Shown one piece after another: positions 34,271-44,434 of a stretch of 64,000 nt of DNA. The notes under the pieces are model-generated. The model was not told the origin of the DNA. It searched no databases and was given only the letters and a program-made list of their open reading frames with translations. The position numbers were made by a program, and so were the translations under genes. Origin of the DNA: Podospora pseudocomata (lineage: Eukaryota; Ascomycota; Sordariomycetes; Sordariales; Podosporaceae); assembly GCF_035222375.1 (NCBI RefSeq), contig NC_085888.1, positions 2,542,001 through 2,606,000 on the forward strand. Direction: 5' to 3'. Each line of letters begins with the position of its first letter. Positions within the stretch are counted from its first letter, which is position 1.

Positions 34271-35704
34271 CTAGAGTCCTAGACCAGCGAGAAACATAGA
34301 AGACGGATCCAACACGCCTTGATAATGGGGGATCATATCCGTACTGTCCCGCAACTGATGCCAGTCTCCCACAAAACCCCCTCCAACAGTATCGTCCCGC
34401 AACTGATGCCAGTCTCCCACAAAACCCCCTCCAACAGTATCGTCTCGGAACTGATGCCAGTCTCCCACAAAACCCCCTCCAACAGTACTGTCCCGGAATT
34501 GATGCCTGTCCCCCACAAAACCCCCTCCAACATTGCCAATGCTATTGCCATTGCCATTATCAATACCCTTCACATCGTGTACCGTCATATCACACATCCA
34601 AAAACTCGGATCGGTTGTCCAGATATCACCTCCTACGATGCCGTCTGCCAGAATACCGTTTTCCATATCGCGAATCCCAATAGCCTCCACACACTGTGCC
34701 ACGCTACTCCCTGCTCCAATGTGGCATATCTGTGTACCGTCTGCCGGAGCACCGTCGGCCACAACACCGTCGGCCACAACACCGTCGGCCAGAACACCCT
34801 CTGCCAGAACACCGTTTGCCACAATACCGTCTCCCAAATCGCAAATACCAATATCCTCCATACACCGTCCCATGCTACTCTCTGCTGTAGTGTGGCATAT
34901 CTCTGTGATGTCTTGCCCCACGTCAATATTTTCTTCCCTGTTGCCAGCTTTCCCCATCTTGATGTTGTCATTTGAATCACCGCCTCTCTGTGCGCCATTG
35001 ACCTTCTCAACGAGTGGTGGCTGGCCGTTTTTCGACAGATTGTACAGTTTACTTCTGACTTTGTTCTCAGGTATGCCGAGTACCTCCGAAAGTTCTGGGA
35101 TAGAGCGCCCGGAATTGTGACGAAGATAATCCACCTCCGTCGCCGTCCACAAGTGTATGTTCCGTCGTGGAATGCTCAAGCCCTGACTGGCGCGTGCCCT
35201 ACGAATGCGCCTCAACTTTTCCTTGACTTTCTTAGTGGATCTTCCCAGTGAATCTCCTATTTGTCGATCAGTAAAATTTATGTTGTTAAGAAGAAACTCT
35301 TCTTCAAGCTTCGTCCACATCCCTTGTTTTGGGAGAGGTTTCAAACCCAGTTGCCTCATTTTCGTGTTGATTCCATTGGAAGATCTGTTGAGTGCCTTTG
35401 ATAATTGGTTGACACGAAGACAAGCCGAATTTTCAACAAGAAACTTCTCTTCATTCGCCGTCCATCGTCGTTGCCTTAATTTTCTGTCGGTTTGGATGGT
35501 ATGTAGTGCGTGTAATTTTCTGTTGACTGCCAGGGGAGATCTTTGGAGTTTCGCTGATAGCTGGGTGATAGTAAGAGAAGTCCAATTGTCAAGAAGAAAC
35601 TTCTCTTCATCCTCCGTCCATAGTCGATATGCGGTTTGGACTTGCTCGGCGTGGGGCGTGTTGTCGACGGCCCCTTCTGGGAAAGTAGAAATCGAATGTG
35701 CCAT
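34271..35704 (-). CDS. Four-repeat Myb/SANT-like protein with repeat-rich tail
   Basis: A single exon of 477 residues from MAHSISTFPEG. Four tandem helix-turn-helix units begin RLWTEDEEKFLLDN, RRWTANEEKFLVEN, GMWTKLEEEFLLNN and HLWTATEVDYLRHN. Each has the Trp-x-x-x-E-E start and a third-helix pattern like RSPLAVNRKL or RSTKKVKEKL, as in Myb/SANT or transposon-type DNA-binding domains. The C-terminal half is acidic and repetitive: a duplicated segment around EICHTTAESS/QICHIGAGSS, a five-residue ADGVV repeat, and four 16-residue GGGFVGDWHQLRD units. The protein is probably nuclear and DNA-binding. A relative with two such units lies at 48114. Whether it is a regulator or a domesticated transposon factor cannot be told. 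Confidence 0.7.
   Translation of the reverse strand: MAHSISTFPEGAVDNTPHAEQVQTAYRLWTEDEEKFLLDNWTSLTITQLSAKLQRSPLAVNRKLHALHTIQTDRKLRQRRWTANEEKFLVENSACLRVNQLSKALNRSSNGINTKMRQLGLKPLPKQGMWTKLEEEFLLNNINFTDRQIGDSLGRSTKKVKEKLRRIRRARASQGLSIPRRNIHLWTATEVDYLRHNSGRSIPELSEVLGIPENKVRSKLYNLSKNGQPPLVEKVNGAQRGGDSNDNIKMGKAGNREENIDVGQDITEICHTTAESSMGRCMEDIGICDLGDGIVANGVLAEGVLADGVVADGVVADGAPADGTQICHIGAGSSVAQCVEAIGIRDMENGILADGIVGGDIWTTDPSFWMCDMTVHDVKGIDNGNGNSIGNVGGGFVGDRHQFRDSTVGGGFVGDWHQFRDDTVGGGFVGDWHQLRDDTVGGGFVGDWHQLRDSTDMIPHYQGVLDPSSMFLAGLGL
34344..34536 (-). repeat. 48-bp coding minisatellite, four copies
   Basis: Four near-identical 48-bp units encode 16 residues each (GGGFVGDWHQLRDDTV type) in the tail of the Myb-like gene. 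Unit length keeps the frame, so copy number can change without breaking the protein. Confidence 0.85.
34738..34842 (-). repeat. 15-bp coding minisatellite
   Basis: About six to seven units of ACAACACCGTCGGCC type (plus strand) encode [A/V]DGVV repeats in the same gene. Confidence 0.8.
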
Positions 35705-37157
35705 AGTTCGGACAACGAACAAAAAGATAATAAAAGCGCGCAGATTGTAGGGGATCTATGGATTGAGAAGAAGTGTTGCTCTTGTTGTTTCAAAATCATA
35801 AGTTGACTGCGATAACTGCATGTAATTGTAACCCAGAGGGGCGGGCGGAGGGAGAAATCCGCGGCGCGACAATCTGATCCTCGGTATCCTAGCCCCAGTC
35901 GCGATTAGAGCCAATCTTGCTGTCTTCAGCTTCATGCTGGACAGAGGGTGGGCGGAGGAGCTCTCCGCGGCATGTACTCCAACAAGTCACCTAATTTTAC
36001 CAAGGTAACCAACAACCAGAAGCTTGGAACATGCCCTGCTCACTGATATTGTGATCTAACCCAGGTAGGCATTGCCAGACGAAACAGCGATCATCCAAGC
36101 GACCGAAAATGTGTTTGTGCGCGTTGCTCCTCTGCCTTCATGTCTGGAAAGCCACTCACAGCCGCTCTCCAACTAGCACTCTAGGCAAAGAGTCCTCCAG
36201 CCACTCGCTATATTCAACCTTATTGCCTGTCCCATTCGTCGTTGTCTGCTGAGCATCACCAAAGTGATGCTTCAACGTCTTCCCGTCAGCTCCACCATCC
36301 AGGCCATTGCTGTAATCCGCCCCCAGTGTCCCCAAGTTCGTCTTACCGCACGAAGATCCGCTCCAACCTTCGTGGTGAGAACAGCTAAATCCAAGTATAC
36401 AAGGCTAGCCGAGTACGCGGCTGGGCGGGGAGAAGAGCGGGTTGGGGCTCCTACATTAGTGCAACTTTTTACAGCCACCCCCGGCTGACCTGATGACAGG
36501 GATCACAAAACTGTGATGCCTGTAAGTGTTAATGGGCCAAAAGCTGGCCTAATGACAGGGATCGCAAAACTGTGATCCCTGAAAGTGCAGATGGGCCAAA
36601 GGCTGACCTGGCGACATGGATCACAAACTGTGATGCCTGTAAGATGGGCCAAAAGCTGACCTGATGATATGGAACACAAAACTGTGATCCTTGAAAGTGC
36701 AGATTAAACGTACACGCATGAGCTCCGGAAGTCAATGTGAGCGAGCCAACATTAACCAGTAGAATATGAGCGCTCCAGATGCTCGTCCAGGCGGCCGGTT
36801 CCCCTATATCCGGAAACCAAAACTAGCTAGACGCAACTGCGGACATGCATTGCGGGCTGGAATTACATCGTTGAACAAGAGGTGATGTTCGGAGCCAACC
36901 TTCTGATTTACACAATCGGCAGTTGACGCTGAAGTCGAACTACCCACACTCGTCATCACTATGAGCTGGTAAATTAGGAAATTACTTGAACTTAATGAGG
37001 TCTATTGTCTGTGAAGACAGTTAAAGTATTTAAGTCTAACCGATACTCCCCTATTTGCTTTCAAACCTGTCTCTTATTCTCCACAAGCCAGACACAGTTT
37101 ACCTCTATTTATTATCGGTTTACTAGCACCTTTTGCTTCTGCTCTCAGCATATCAAT
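35705..37157. other. Gene-poor spacer with GC motifs and a hairpin minisatellite
   Basis: Two GGGCGGA motifs occur at about 35841 and 35950, each followed within 20-30 bp by CCGCGGC. The tandem array at 36484-36705 is listed separately. No gene is supported; the frame at 36264-36488 has no recognisable feature. Confidence 0.45.
36484..36705 (+). repeat. Tandem array of about 59-bp hairpin units, four copies
   Basis: Four diverged units of 53-59 bp begin GCTGACCTGATGACA. Each holds an inverted repeat: GGGATCACA, an AAAC loop, then TGTGATGCC or TGTGATCCC. The second unit has GATCGCA against TGTGATC, and the third has a shortened loop and tail. Confidence 0.85.
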
Positions 37158-38160
37158 ATGGTCAATTTGAGAAACGTTCTCCTTCAGGCCCCGTTGCCAG
37201 ATGATACTACCTCATTTCACAGATTACCTGGAGCTGGCAGACCCACTCTGACCCAGAAGCCCTGGGTGTCAAGGTGTCATGAGGTCCGAAACGTTCAATT
37301 CTATGTAAACCCTTCCGAAGCCGAGATCAATCAAGTGTTTGGGCCCGAAGATGCTTTAGACACCTATCTCATAGACAGGGAGGTGCACCCTCTAAACGTC
37401 ACTACCGAATTGTTACAGACGGAGGGCGACAGTGTCAGGACATTCTACACCAAAGTCGCAGAACCCATCCAGCTCGCCTTCCCACCAGTCATCGCCTTAC
37501 GGTCAGAATCAGGACCTCTTGGCCCAACCAACGTTAACCAGACCGTTGACTTCACTTGGGGATGTGGAGAGCGTTGCCTTGTGATAGGGGAACTCAAAAG
37601 GCATGGGATAATCGATGTCGATAGGTGGACGGGAGTGGCTGAACAAAATGCCAATCGGACCTGGCTAGGAAAGGAGCTAAGAGGGTAAGTATAACAGCCC
37701 TATAATAATAGCTACTTACTGATAGGTATACAGATACTGCGAAAGATACAATTGCTTCGCTGGAATAGTATTCGACGGCCAGCACCTCATGATCCTTATA
37801 TTTCATGCTCGGGCAACTCAGAATATCCCGGACCGAAACTGCGATGTTACTGGCCTTTTTTTCACAAGCAACTGGGAAACATTACGCTATGGCGTCTTCC
37901 GGACCATGACCCATCAGATTCGGAGAATGCAAGCTGCCGAGCCCCTGGAAGTGATCTTGGATGGTTATCATCGTAGATTCAGATGGTATTCAGGAATGCC
38001 TTATTGGGTTGATAGGAATCATGAATACGACGCGCATCCTAATGGTTACATACGGCTACTTGATCCATCCGGCGCATGGTATTGGGCTGATGCAAATGGA
38101 AATCCTGTATTATACCAGGATGGGCAGTGGGTCTGGGATACTATCGGCCTCGGGTTTTAA
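37158..38160 (+). CDS. PD-(D/E)XK nuclease-like protein of a nuclease/kinase gene pair
   Basis: Exons 37158-37684 and 37734-38160 (49-bp intron, GTAAGT...CTGAT...CAG, phase 2) give 317 residues. A candidate restriction-endonuclease-fold active site is visible: D131 in VDFTWG, then E145-x-K147 in IGELKRHG, with the spacing of a PD-(D/E)XK motif. It is followed by a helix (WLGKELRGYC) and hydrophobic strands (CFAGIVFDGQHLMILIF). The C-terminal 50 residues contain two aromatic GxWYW/GQWVW segments with spaced Gly and Asp, like a small repeat or WW-like module. A kinase-like gene starts 167 bp downstream on the same strand. Nuclease and kinase modules joined in one protein are known from Podospora Spok spore killers; here they are separate genes. 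Any killing, defence or drive role is inference. Confidence 0.55.
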
Positions 38161-38241
38161 CATCTGCAGTTTCCGCCTAATTTAGTTTTGGTGCCTAGAA
38201 AAGTGGATCCCACTCGTTTGCTTGTGCTACCTTCTTCTTTT

Positions 38242-38247
38242 TATAAA
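38242..38247 (+). promoter_or_regulatory. TATA box of the kinase-like gene
   Basis: TATAAA 85 bp before ATG 38327, inside the 167-bp gap after the nuclease-like gene. It implies the two genes have separate transcripts. Confidence 0.5.
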
Positions 38248-38326
38248 AACCTTAAGCCAATTCCACCTTGCTTAATTTTCCTGCGATCATTCTCCTCTAT
38301 CACTCTACCCTGTCAATTACTTCAAG

Positions 38327-39154
38327 ATGGAAGACGATGAAGACTGCGGGATTAAGGTATATACTCTAACTTCTAAATGCTAATATTTACTATTATTAAT
38401 TGTAGTTCTATAGGACATACAGTTTGGCTTCCGACATTTTCGAGCACCTGCAAAACGAATCTACGGGAATCGGAATGTCTTTCTCTTGGATGTCCCGCCG
38501 AATCCAATTGCTAGCTGGCTATCATTATGGATGCCGCAGCTCGTCCGCTCCTGGCTACAGCGATTGCTGCCAGAGTGGTTCCTGCCGACAACTGTCATTC
38601 TAAAGGAGCGAAACCCTACCAAGGCTGATAGCTACGAAAACGAAATCGATACATACCTGCATCTTCGATCCCTCCAGGGTACCTACATCCCGCGTTTGTT
38701 TGGTGAAGTAACCGTTAGCGACCCCCACGCGCAGAGATACCAGATCAGTAAGCGACCTACTCCTGCTATCCTCCTGGAAAACGTCGAAGGAGTGTCGCTA
38801 TACAATCTTCCAACTGAAGAGCTAGGGAATCCTCGCCTTCTTGAGGAACTCAAGGATATGTATAACCTACTTACGGAAAAAGGGGTTGTTCATGGGGATC
38901 CAAAGCTCCACAACTTTCTACGTGTTGATAAGAAGATCGTTGCTATCGACTTTGAGTTGTCCCACCCTCTTCCTAGTGATATAACGAATGAGCATGAATT
39001 GGAGGACTTAAAGAGCGAGATTAAGGAACGGGAAGAGCAGGCACAGGAGGCAAAATTGGAACGTCTCGTCCGGGGCCCTGTTATTGTAAATGGTTTACGG
39101 GTACGAAGGAGGACGGATTTGCCGCGTTCCGGTATAACGACCTATAACGAGTAG
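38327..39154 (+). CDS. Small kinase-like protein
   Basis: Exons 38327-38356 and 38414-39154 (57-bp intron, GTATAT...TAG, phase 0) give 256 residues. Kinase-fold signatures are present: a beta-3 lysine (K74 in VILKER), an acidic helix-C candidate (ENEIDTY), the catalytic loop HGDPKLHNF (D172, N177) and the metal-binding DFE (D189). The glycine-rich loop is not obvious, and the lobe after DFE is short, so it resembles compact aminoglycoside-phosphotransferase or lipopolysaccharide-kinase-like folds more than a full eukaryotic protein kinase. The C-terminus is Glu/Lys-rich and then basic. It pairs with the nuclease-like gene just upstream. Substrate is unknown. Confidence 0.65.
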
Positions 39155-39599
39155 AGGGGTGACGAAGGGCTGTCTACCCTGGGAGCTCAGCTACCTAAGG
39201 TGTGTTCTCGGCACGGGCGTGTTGGGCCGCGGCCGGGAACGACATATAGTGGATGAGGTGGAGAGGTGGTGTGGTGAGAAAGAAGGGGAGGAAATGGAAG
39301 TTAGCGGAAAGTGAGACGTGGAGGGTGCACTCGGGAAGGATGGATGAGCACTGACGGGAGTAGGAGGGGTTTCTATATAGGAGCTGGGCGGCCGGGCTTA
39401 TCTGCTATTTAGCTCTTCTCCCTTAGTCAAATCATATGTTAGGCAAGGCCGAGCTCCGACAGGCCAACAAGAGGAGTGTGCTCGCGTGGATCTTCAACTG
39501 TACGTAACTGCTTCTGGCCTTCGTGTTCGACGGGTACTGCTAGATTCTGTAACACATTAGCAAGACATCTCAGGAAGGAAAGGACCGTCTCACCTCTTG

Positions 39600-40189
39600 A
39601 TGTAGTATCCTACCCTTCGGGTATGAGTGGAATTCGGCGTGACCTGATCCCGCTTGCTCTTGTAACGTGTACTCCCGCGCCCTCGCTCTTCGAACTCGTT
39701 CCGCTCGAGGCAGATTACTCTCCGTAGGGTTGTCGATCTCGTGCTTCCTTGAACGCGGCCCGCCAAATACGTCTTCGGTAGGGGGTGTAGAGGACGCCCG
39801 TTGTCGCTTTTAGGCTGGGCGTGGGCTGGGCTCAGACACGTCTAATTGCTTGCGCTCGCGACCTCTACTCTGGACTGGTTGGTACTTGACATAGCTTAGT
39901 TTGTAATCCATTACAATACAAGGGTAAAAGACATACTTATTGAGGCGAATTCTTGTTGACTGTAGACGGAAGTGGGCGATTGCGTTCAGTGCGCTTGGCT
40001 GCGCGCTGCTCTTGGAGGCGACTACGCTTTTTAGGTGCGCATTGGTGCGACTGGATACCGTGGGGTCGCTTTCCTAATTTGTTAGCGGTAGATGTCCTTT
40101 TCGCGCTGCGAAGAATAAATACCTTGATATTTTAGCACCGGTGATGGGAGCCCCTGTTGGGCCGCCGTCTGGGCTCGAGTGCGGGCCAT
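39600..40189 (-). pseudogene. Decayed basic, Arg/Lys-rich gene
   Basis: From ATG 40189 the minus strand reads MARTRAQTAAQQGLPSP. After a possible 49-bp intron (40122-40074, branch CTAAC, TAG) it continues with KKRSRLQEQRAAKRTERNRP and ends at TAA 39937-39939, 67 residues in all. Further downstream, in broken frames with stops, come coherent-looking pieces (TPPTEDVFGGPRSRKHEID, ERVRRARAREYTLQEQ). The pattern of in-frame stops between compatible fragments suggests an accessory gene that has lost function, though a short active protein from the first part is possible. It faces the kinase-like gene. Confidence 0.35.
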
Positions 40190-41210
40190 GGCGATGCGAA
40201 CGGAGAGGAGGGCGAGGTGTTGATTTTGCGATGGCGGCGGATTGGCGTCTTTAGATGGGAGTGGGTGTAGAAAATGGCTGGCCACGGTTGTCAAGTGATT
40301 GGATCTACCAACCCCGGGGGGGCAGCCTATATTAGGCGCCCCCGTCATCTTGAGGGCGCACTCCCTCCCACCCCCCACACAATTACCGCGGTCAACGAGA
40401 TCGGAGCGTTTCCAAGCATGGACTCGGCAACAACAGAAACAACGACCTCCTCCCAACCAAGCTGTCTTGCCCGCTGAGCAAGCGGGGCATCAGCTACTTT
40501 GCACTCGTGGCCTTGTAGAATACTGATGAGGTATGTGCAGATCCAGCAATTTCACCATGTGCCACCTTGATGCCTACGACTCTCGGAGTCCTGGCAGGTC
40601 TGCCGAGGGAGTAGTTGTTTGAGTATGGTTGGGCATCAGGCTTGAGGGAACCAATCAAATACCAACTCACAATGTAACGGAGCCTTTGAGGCAGCTGCTG
40701 GAATGAATCTTTGGCTTCCTATGTCCGTGCTTGTCAACTCAGTGCAGCATCGGCGAGAGGGCTGGGGATGCTCTGCCGCAAGTGGCACAATCTGTCAATG
40801 GGGTCACCCGTGGAAGAAGTTCCCGCTCAGCGTACCGAACTGGAGCTTTTCAGCGGCATCCAGGTTAGCTTGCAATTTGATGTCCAATCCATACCCCAGC
40901 TACCTTCACTAATTCTTATGACCTAATCGCTTGATCCGTGCACACGGGCTGAGAATCAAATGACGTCCTTGGGTAACCGTTCTAATCAACCGATAACAGC
41001 CGGTGGCGTGGAATCAGTTCCATAAAAGGGCATCAAAAAGTCCGTTCTCAAAAAGGTTGGTCAGGCATTGACAACCTCCCGCTGGCTTCTCTCTGCACAA
41101 GTTGAGCGTCTGTCTTCCTTTCGCTTTGTTAAGTATAAGATTCATATGCTAACTTGTTCTTTCAGACCACCTAGCATTGCCTATCAATTCCCAATTCATT
41201 TGGAACAAAG
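40190..41210. other. Spacer, no supported gene
   Basis: About 1 kb with a C-rich patch at 40340-40375. Frames near 40703-40926 are short, overlapping and featureless. Confidence 0.4.
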
Positions 41211-41411
41211 ATGCCAGACTGCACGCGCTGCAAGGGCTCTTGCACATCAGCCTCTGGGTTCAAGTGCACATGGTGCGATGGCACTGGGGAAGAGCCCCAG
41301 AACGACCGAATGGCTGTGGTGATGATGGCAGCTCATACGAGTCTTGCAACGGATCTATTTTGTCTTCATTCTCCTATTTCAACGCATCGAGATGTTTCGT
41401 TCCATATTTAA
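41211..41411 (+). CDS. Tiny CxxCxG-motif protein
   Basis: A 66-residue frame starts MPDCTRCKGSCTS and continues GFKCTWCDGTG. Two CxxCxG-type knuckles spaced 13 residues apart resemble half of a DnaJ zinc-binding domain. The second half has no pattern. It may be a real small zinc protein or a chance frame; no TATA box or sound intron supports it. Confidence 0.35.
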   Translation: MPDCTRCKGSCTSASGFKCTWCDGTGEEPQNDRMAVVMMAAHTSLATDLFCLHSPISTHRDVSFHI

Positions 41412-41479
41412 AGAAGCGCCAATTCATCGCAATGCGGAGTTAGGCTGAATTTATGGATGGTTGGGGTAGTTTGTCATTG

Positions 41480-41758
41480 CTAGCGAATAAGCTTGCCTTC
41501 AATTGCAATGACCTTCTGCAAGCGACCAGGCATTCCGTGGGCTAATTGAAGAAGCCATTCACTGGGCACTGCTTCCCACGCGGCCACAATTGCCCGGCGA
41601 AGTGGCCCAGGCCGTGGGTTTTCCACATCGTAGTGTAATTCAATCAAATTTTTCATCCAAAACCTCACATGTTCAATAGGATTCAAATCAGGACTTTTTG
41701 CCGGCCAATTCAAATGTTCAATGTCCACACTGGTCATGACGCACAGGCCAACCCGCAA
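41480..41758 (-). mobile_element. Tc1/mariner-type transposase C-terminal fragment
   Basis: The frame encodes the last third of a Tc1-like DDE transposase. It includes LNWPAKSPDLNPIEHVRFWM around the final catalytic acidic residue (E in NPIEH; D or E by subfamily), then a tail matching the family end (AAWEAVPSEWLLQLAHGMPG). The N-terminal DNA-binding domains and the first two catalytic Asp are absent, and I see no inverted ends nearby. An inactive relic. Confidence 0.8.
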
Positions 41759-41960
41759 CAGATTCTTAAATGTTACAGGCGATGGAGACTTTGACCGACG
41801 TGCCTGTCCCGCCCCTGCCCCACTCCCTTTTTTCGGCCTGGCTTCCTTCTGACTCTTGGCACGTGCCTGGCCAAGTCAGGCTCCATCAAAGGAGCCCCCA
41901 CCTGTAACTCCGCTCGACCACGACATTCCCGCAACGACCTCCAGCGTGCTGATCTCGCTC

Positions 41961-42487
41961 ATGGACTCAATAACTTCGCTACCAGTGGCTGATGTACACA
42001 AATTGTTTGCGGGGGATGCGGTTTACTCCATTGAAGATCCAGTGATTGGAGAGCGGGTCCAAGAGATGAAGAGGAATGGCTTTCCGATCGAGTCGATGGT
42101 TGGTCTCGACTTCTGCAAACAAAACGTCTTAGACGACAAGGTAAGTAAGAAAGCTCTTCTGTTTGATCTATCTAATACGTCTTCTAGCGTGTTCGACATG
42201 TTCTAGAGGCTCTTTTCCCGAGGTCTGGCCTTGGAATTTACGAAGTATATCGCACCGAACCGAACCACTTCTACGCCTTCATGACCGGACTAGACCCCGA
42301 GCTGAAAGGTGTTGCGGTTGGGCTGTGCAGTCCAGATTTCAGTATGGTGCTTAAGGCCGGCTCGAACTTGCTTCATGTTGGGGGCTGGTGGGCGTCCAAC
42401 GGTTTGTTAGAAATGCCACACGGCGCTCTCAAGGGTTGCAAGCCCATCGATATTGTGCTGGAAAAGGGCGGCTTGTATGACCACTGA
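41961..42487 (+). CDS. Orphan small protein
   Basis: Exons 41961-42140 and 42188-42487 (47-bp intron, GTAAGT...TAG, phase 0) give 159 residues, beginning MDSITSLPVADVHKLFAG. The frame extends upstream without an ATG to about 41856, and an upstream stop limits it. The protein reads smoothly over the junction (VLDDK|RVRHVLEALFPRSG). The C-terminal half is Gly-rich and ends KGGLYDH. No family recognised. The good intron and length-matched exons argue it is real. Confidence 0.5.
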
Positions 42488-42744
42488 CCACGTTTCTTGT
42501 CCGCTATGCTAATAGATATTCTAGGCTCATTTGTGATGCACGACTGAGTTGGAAGAGACTCAAGGGTTATGTTATATTTTTCGTTTTCGCGACGGAGGAA
42601 GAACTCGCACGCTGGCCAGCAAAGAAATACCCCAGGGGCGGTGATTTCGAGCAAAAGATTACCCAGATGCAGAGCCCAACCATAGGGGTGAAGTTCACAT
42701 GTTAACGGCGTCTCGAAATAATCTAAAGTACCTTACCCAGCCAT

Positions 42745-44116
42745 CTATGGCGCATGAACTGAGCTTCCATCTTGAAATGACGCTGATCTCAAGGCCGTCC
42801 CCGAATACATGACCGGTGCCCTTGAACCAAATACCGTACCCGAATGCATAATCGGCGCCTTTGCCCCCAAAACCGTACCTGAATACATAGCTGGTGTCTC
42901 AGATCCAGGATACATGGAGGGCATAAGAGATTCACGGGCCGTGTTCGAATACATGATTGGCGCCTTTGACCCATAGTTGTGCGCTTCCGATACTGGGACA
43001 TTGTTCAAAGTCTGCAGAATAGGAGCATCAAATGTCCCTAAGAAGTCCAGATGTGCTTGGCTGCTGCCCTGCAAATGAGGTTGGTCGGCCACTATCAACC
43101 CTTGGGTTCTTGACGTCTCCAAAACTTCATTAACTGGATTGGTAGTTCTGTGGCTGTCCGTCGTCCATGTATTCATCAATGTAGGAACACTATCAGAGGC
43201 TCCCAAGAGATCTGGCTGCAGTTGTGCTTCCGTGGAATATGACATGTCCGTGTAAGTGTCGGCGATTCCAACTATGTGAGAACTGGGCGTCATTGCTGAA
43301 AGTGATTGTGTTATAGCCGATTCGGTATCGATCGAGCGGCTATAAAAGGGCGCACTGCTGCTTTGCAAGTGAGGATGGTCGTGGATTACCGTATGTTGAG
43401 TTCCTGACGCCTCTGAGTCCAAACCTGCTACTCCAAACTTCCGTTTCTGACTTTCTGGCGCCTCTGAGTCCAAACCTGTTACTCCAAACTTCGGTTTCAT
43501 CAACGCGAGGTTAAGCTGATCGTCGGAAAGCTTGCGTAATTCATCGCATGTTGCCCTAATATATACCTTCTTCCTTTCATCTTTTATGTCGACGTGCTTC
43601 TCGGCATGCCTTAGGAACTCGCTTGTGAGCCTCATCGTCTTGTGACACTCCACACATACTTCGTTACAGGGGACATCTAGATGCGGTTGTTAGAAGCAAT
43701 CTTGCGTGTAGAACGGAGATGGAGACTTGCGTTGCTGAAAATGCCGCCGGAGGAGCTGCTTTTTCCATACCCGTTTCGGCGTTGAACATGTTCGGTTAGG
43801 GCAATAAAATCCCCCGTCGCGTTTATATTCCCTTCTTGTGCTCGTATGATTGCCGACCTCGTTGTCTTTACTATCTTGATTATCGTCGCAATCGCTTTGG
43901 CTAATTCGATCGTCGCTGGTTCTCCAATGGGTTCGGCATGTTTTGGCTTCGGCTAACAGATACTGCTCCCGGGACTTGGGAGATGTCAGTTAAGGAGCAA
44001 CATAGGCTGGTAGGCGTGCTAACCCGATATTCTTGAATATGCTCATTCAAACCATCATCTGTTTGGAAAAGGGCCGAGCAAGCACATGCTGCTAGCTTTG
44101 AAATCTCATGCGACAT
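42745..44116 (-). CDS. C2H2 zinc-finger protein with repeat-rich tail and a GC-AG intron
   Basis: Exons 44116-44024, 43974-43731 and 43676-42745 give 422 residues. Exon 1 holds a degenerate finger (CACSALFQTDDGLNEHI). Exon 2 begins the finger CPNRTCSTPKRVWKKQLLRR followed by H-F-Q-Q. Its last His is made by splicing C|AT across an intron with donor GCAAGT and acceptor TAG, giving C-x4-C-x14-H-x3-H. A third finger, C-x2-C-x12-H-x3-H (CVECHKTMRLTSEFLRHAEKH in two parts), follows at once. The long C-terminus is Ser/Thr-rich and carries about five 12-13-residue units of KAPIMYSGT type, plus a duplicated KFGV(T/A)GLDSEA segment. Probably a DNA-binding regulator; targets unknown. Confidence 0.62.
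42800..42965 (-). repeat. About 40-bp coding repeat in the zinc-finger gene tail
   Basis: Diverged units on the minus strand encode [A/T]P[I/A/V]M[Y/H]SGT motifs four to five times. Confidence 0.7.
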
Positions 44117-44335
44117 TATAGGTAGAACGAATAAAGAGTGAGAGGAAGCGGGTCTCCGTGAACTCGCAATAAGTGGGAGGAGGTCGGAAATCCTGCTATT
44201 AATCGGCGGCTAAAAGCTTCTGGGACATAATTGGACAAACAATTTGCGCCATGAGCTGTTAAATACCTTGCATTTTCCGTACAGACCGTGGCAAAGCAGA
44301 TCACAACTTTCCTCGACAAACAGCGCTTTTCCTTA
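44117..44335. other. Short spacer between zinc-finger gene and transposon
   Basis: About 220 bp, no gene. It is the promoter region of the minus-strand zinc-finger gene; the transposon begins 220 bp upstream of that start codon. Confidence 0.4.
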
Positions 44336-44388
44336 ACGTATATTATAAGCGAGTCGTACATATAAGCGAGTCGTACAGTCTCCACCAC
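44336..44388 (+). repeat. Left terminal inverted repeat, 53 bp
   Basis: Perfect inverted match to 45422-45474. It contains the direct repeat ATAAGCGAGTCGTAC twice, 18 bp apart, a likely pair of transposase-binding sites. Confidence 0.92.
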
Positions 44389-44434
44389 GACGCGTCCTCC
44401 TTACACCTAACATCAATTTTTTCCACAACCCAAT

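Noticed and set aside
41133-41165. A leader intron before the tiny CxxCxG gene
   Set aside because: Signals look right but 33 bp is too short for splicing in this class.
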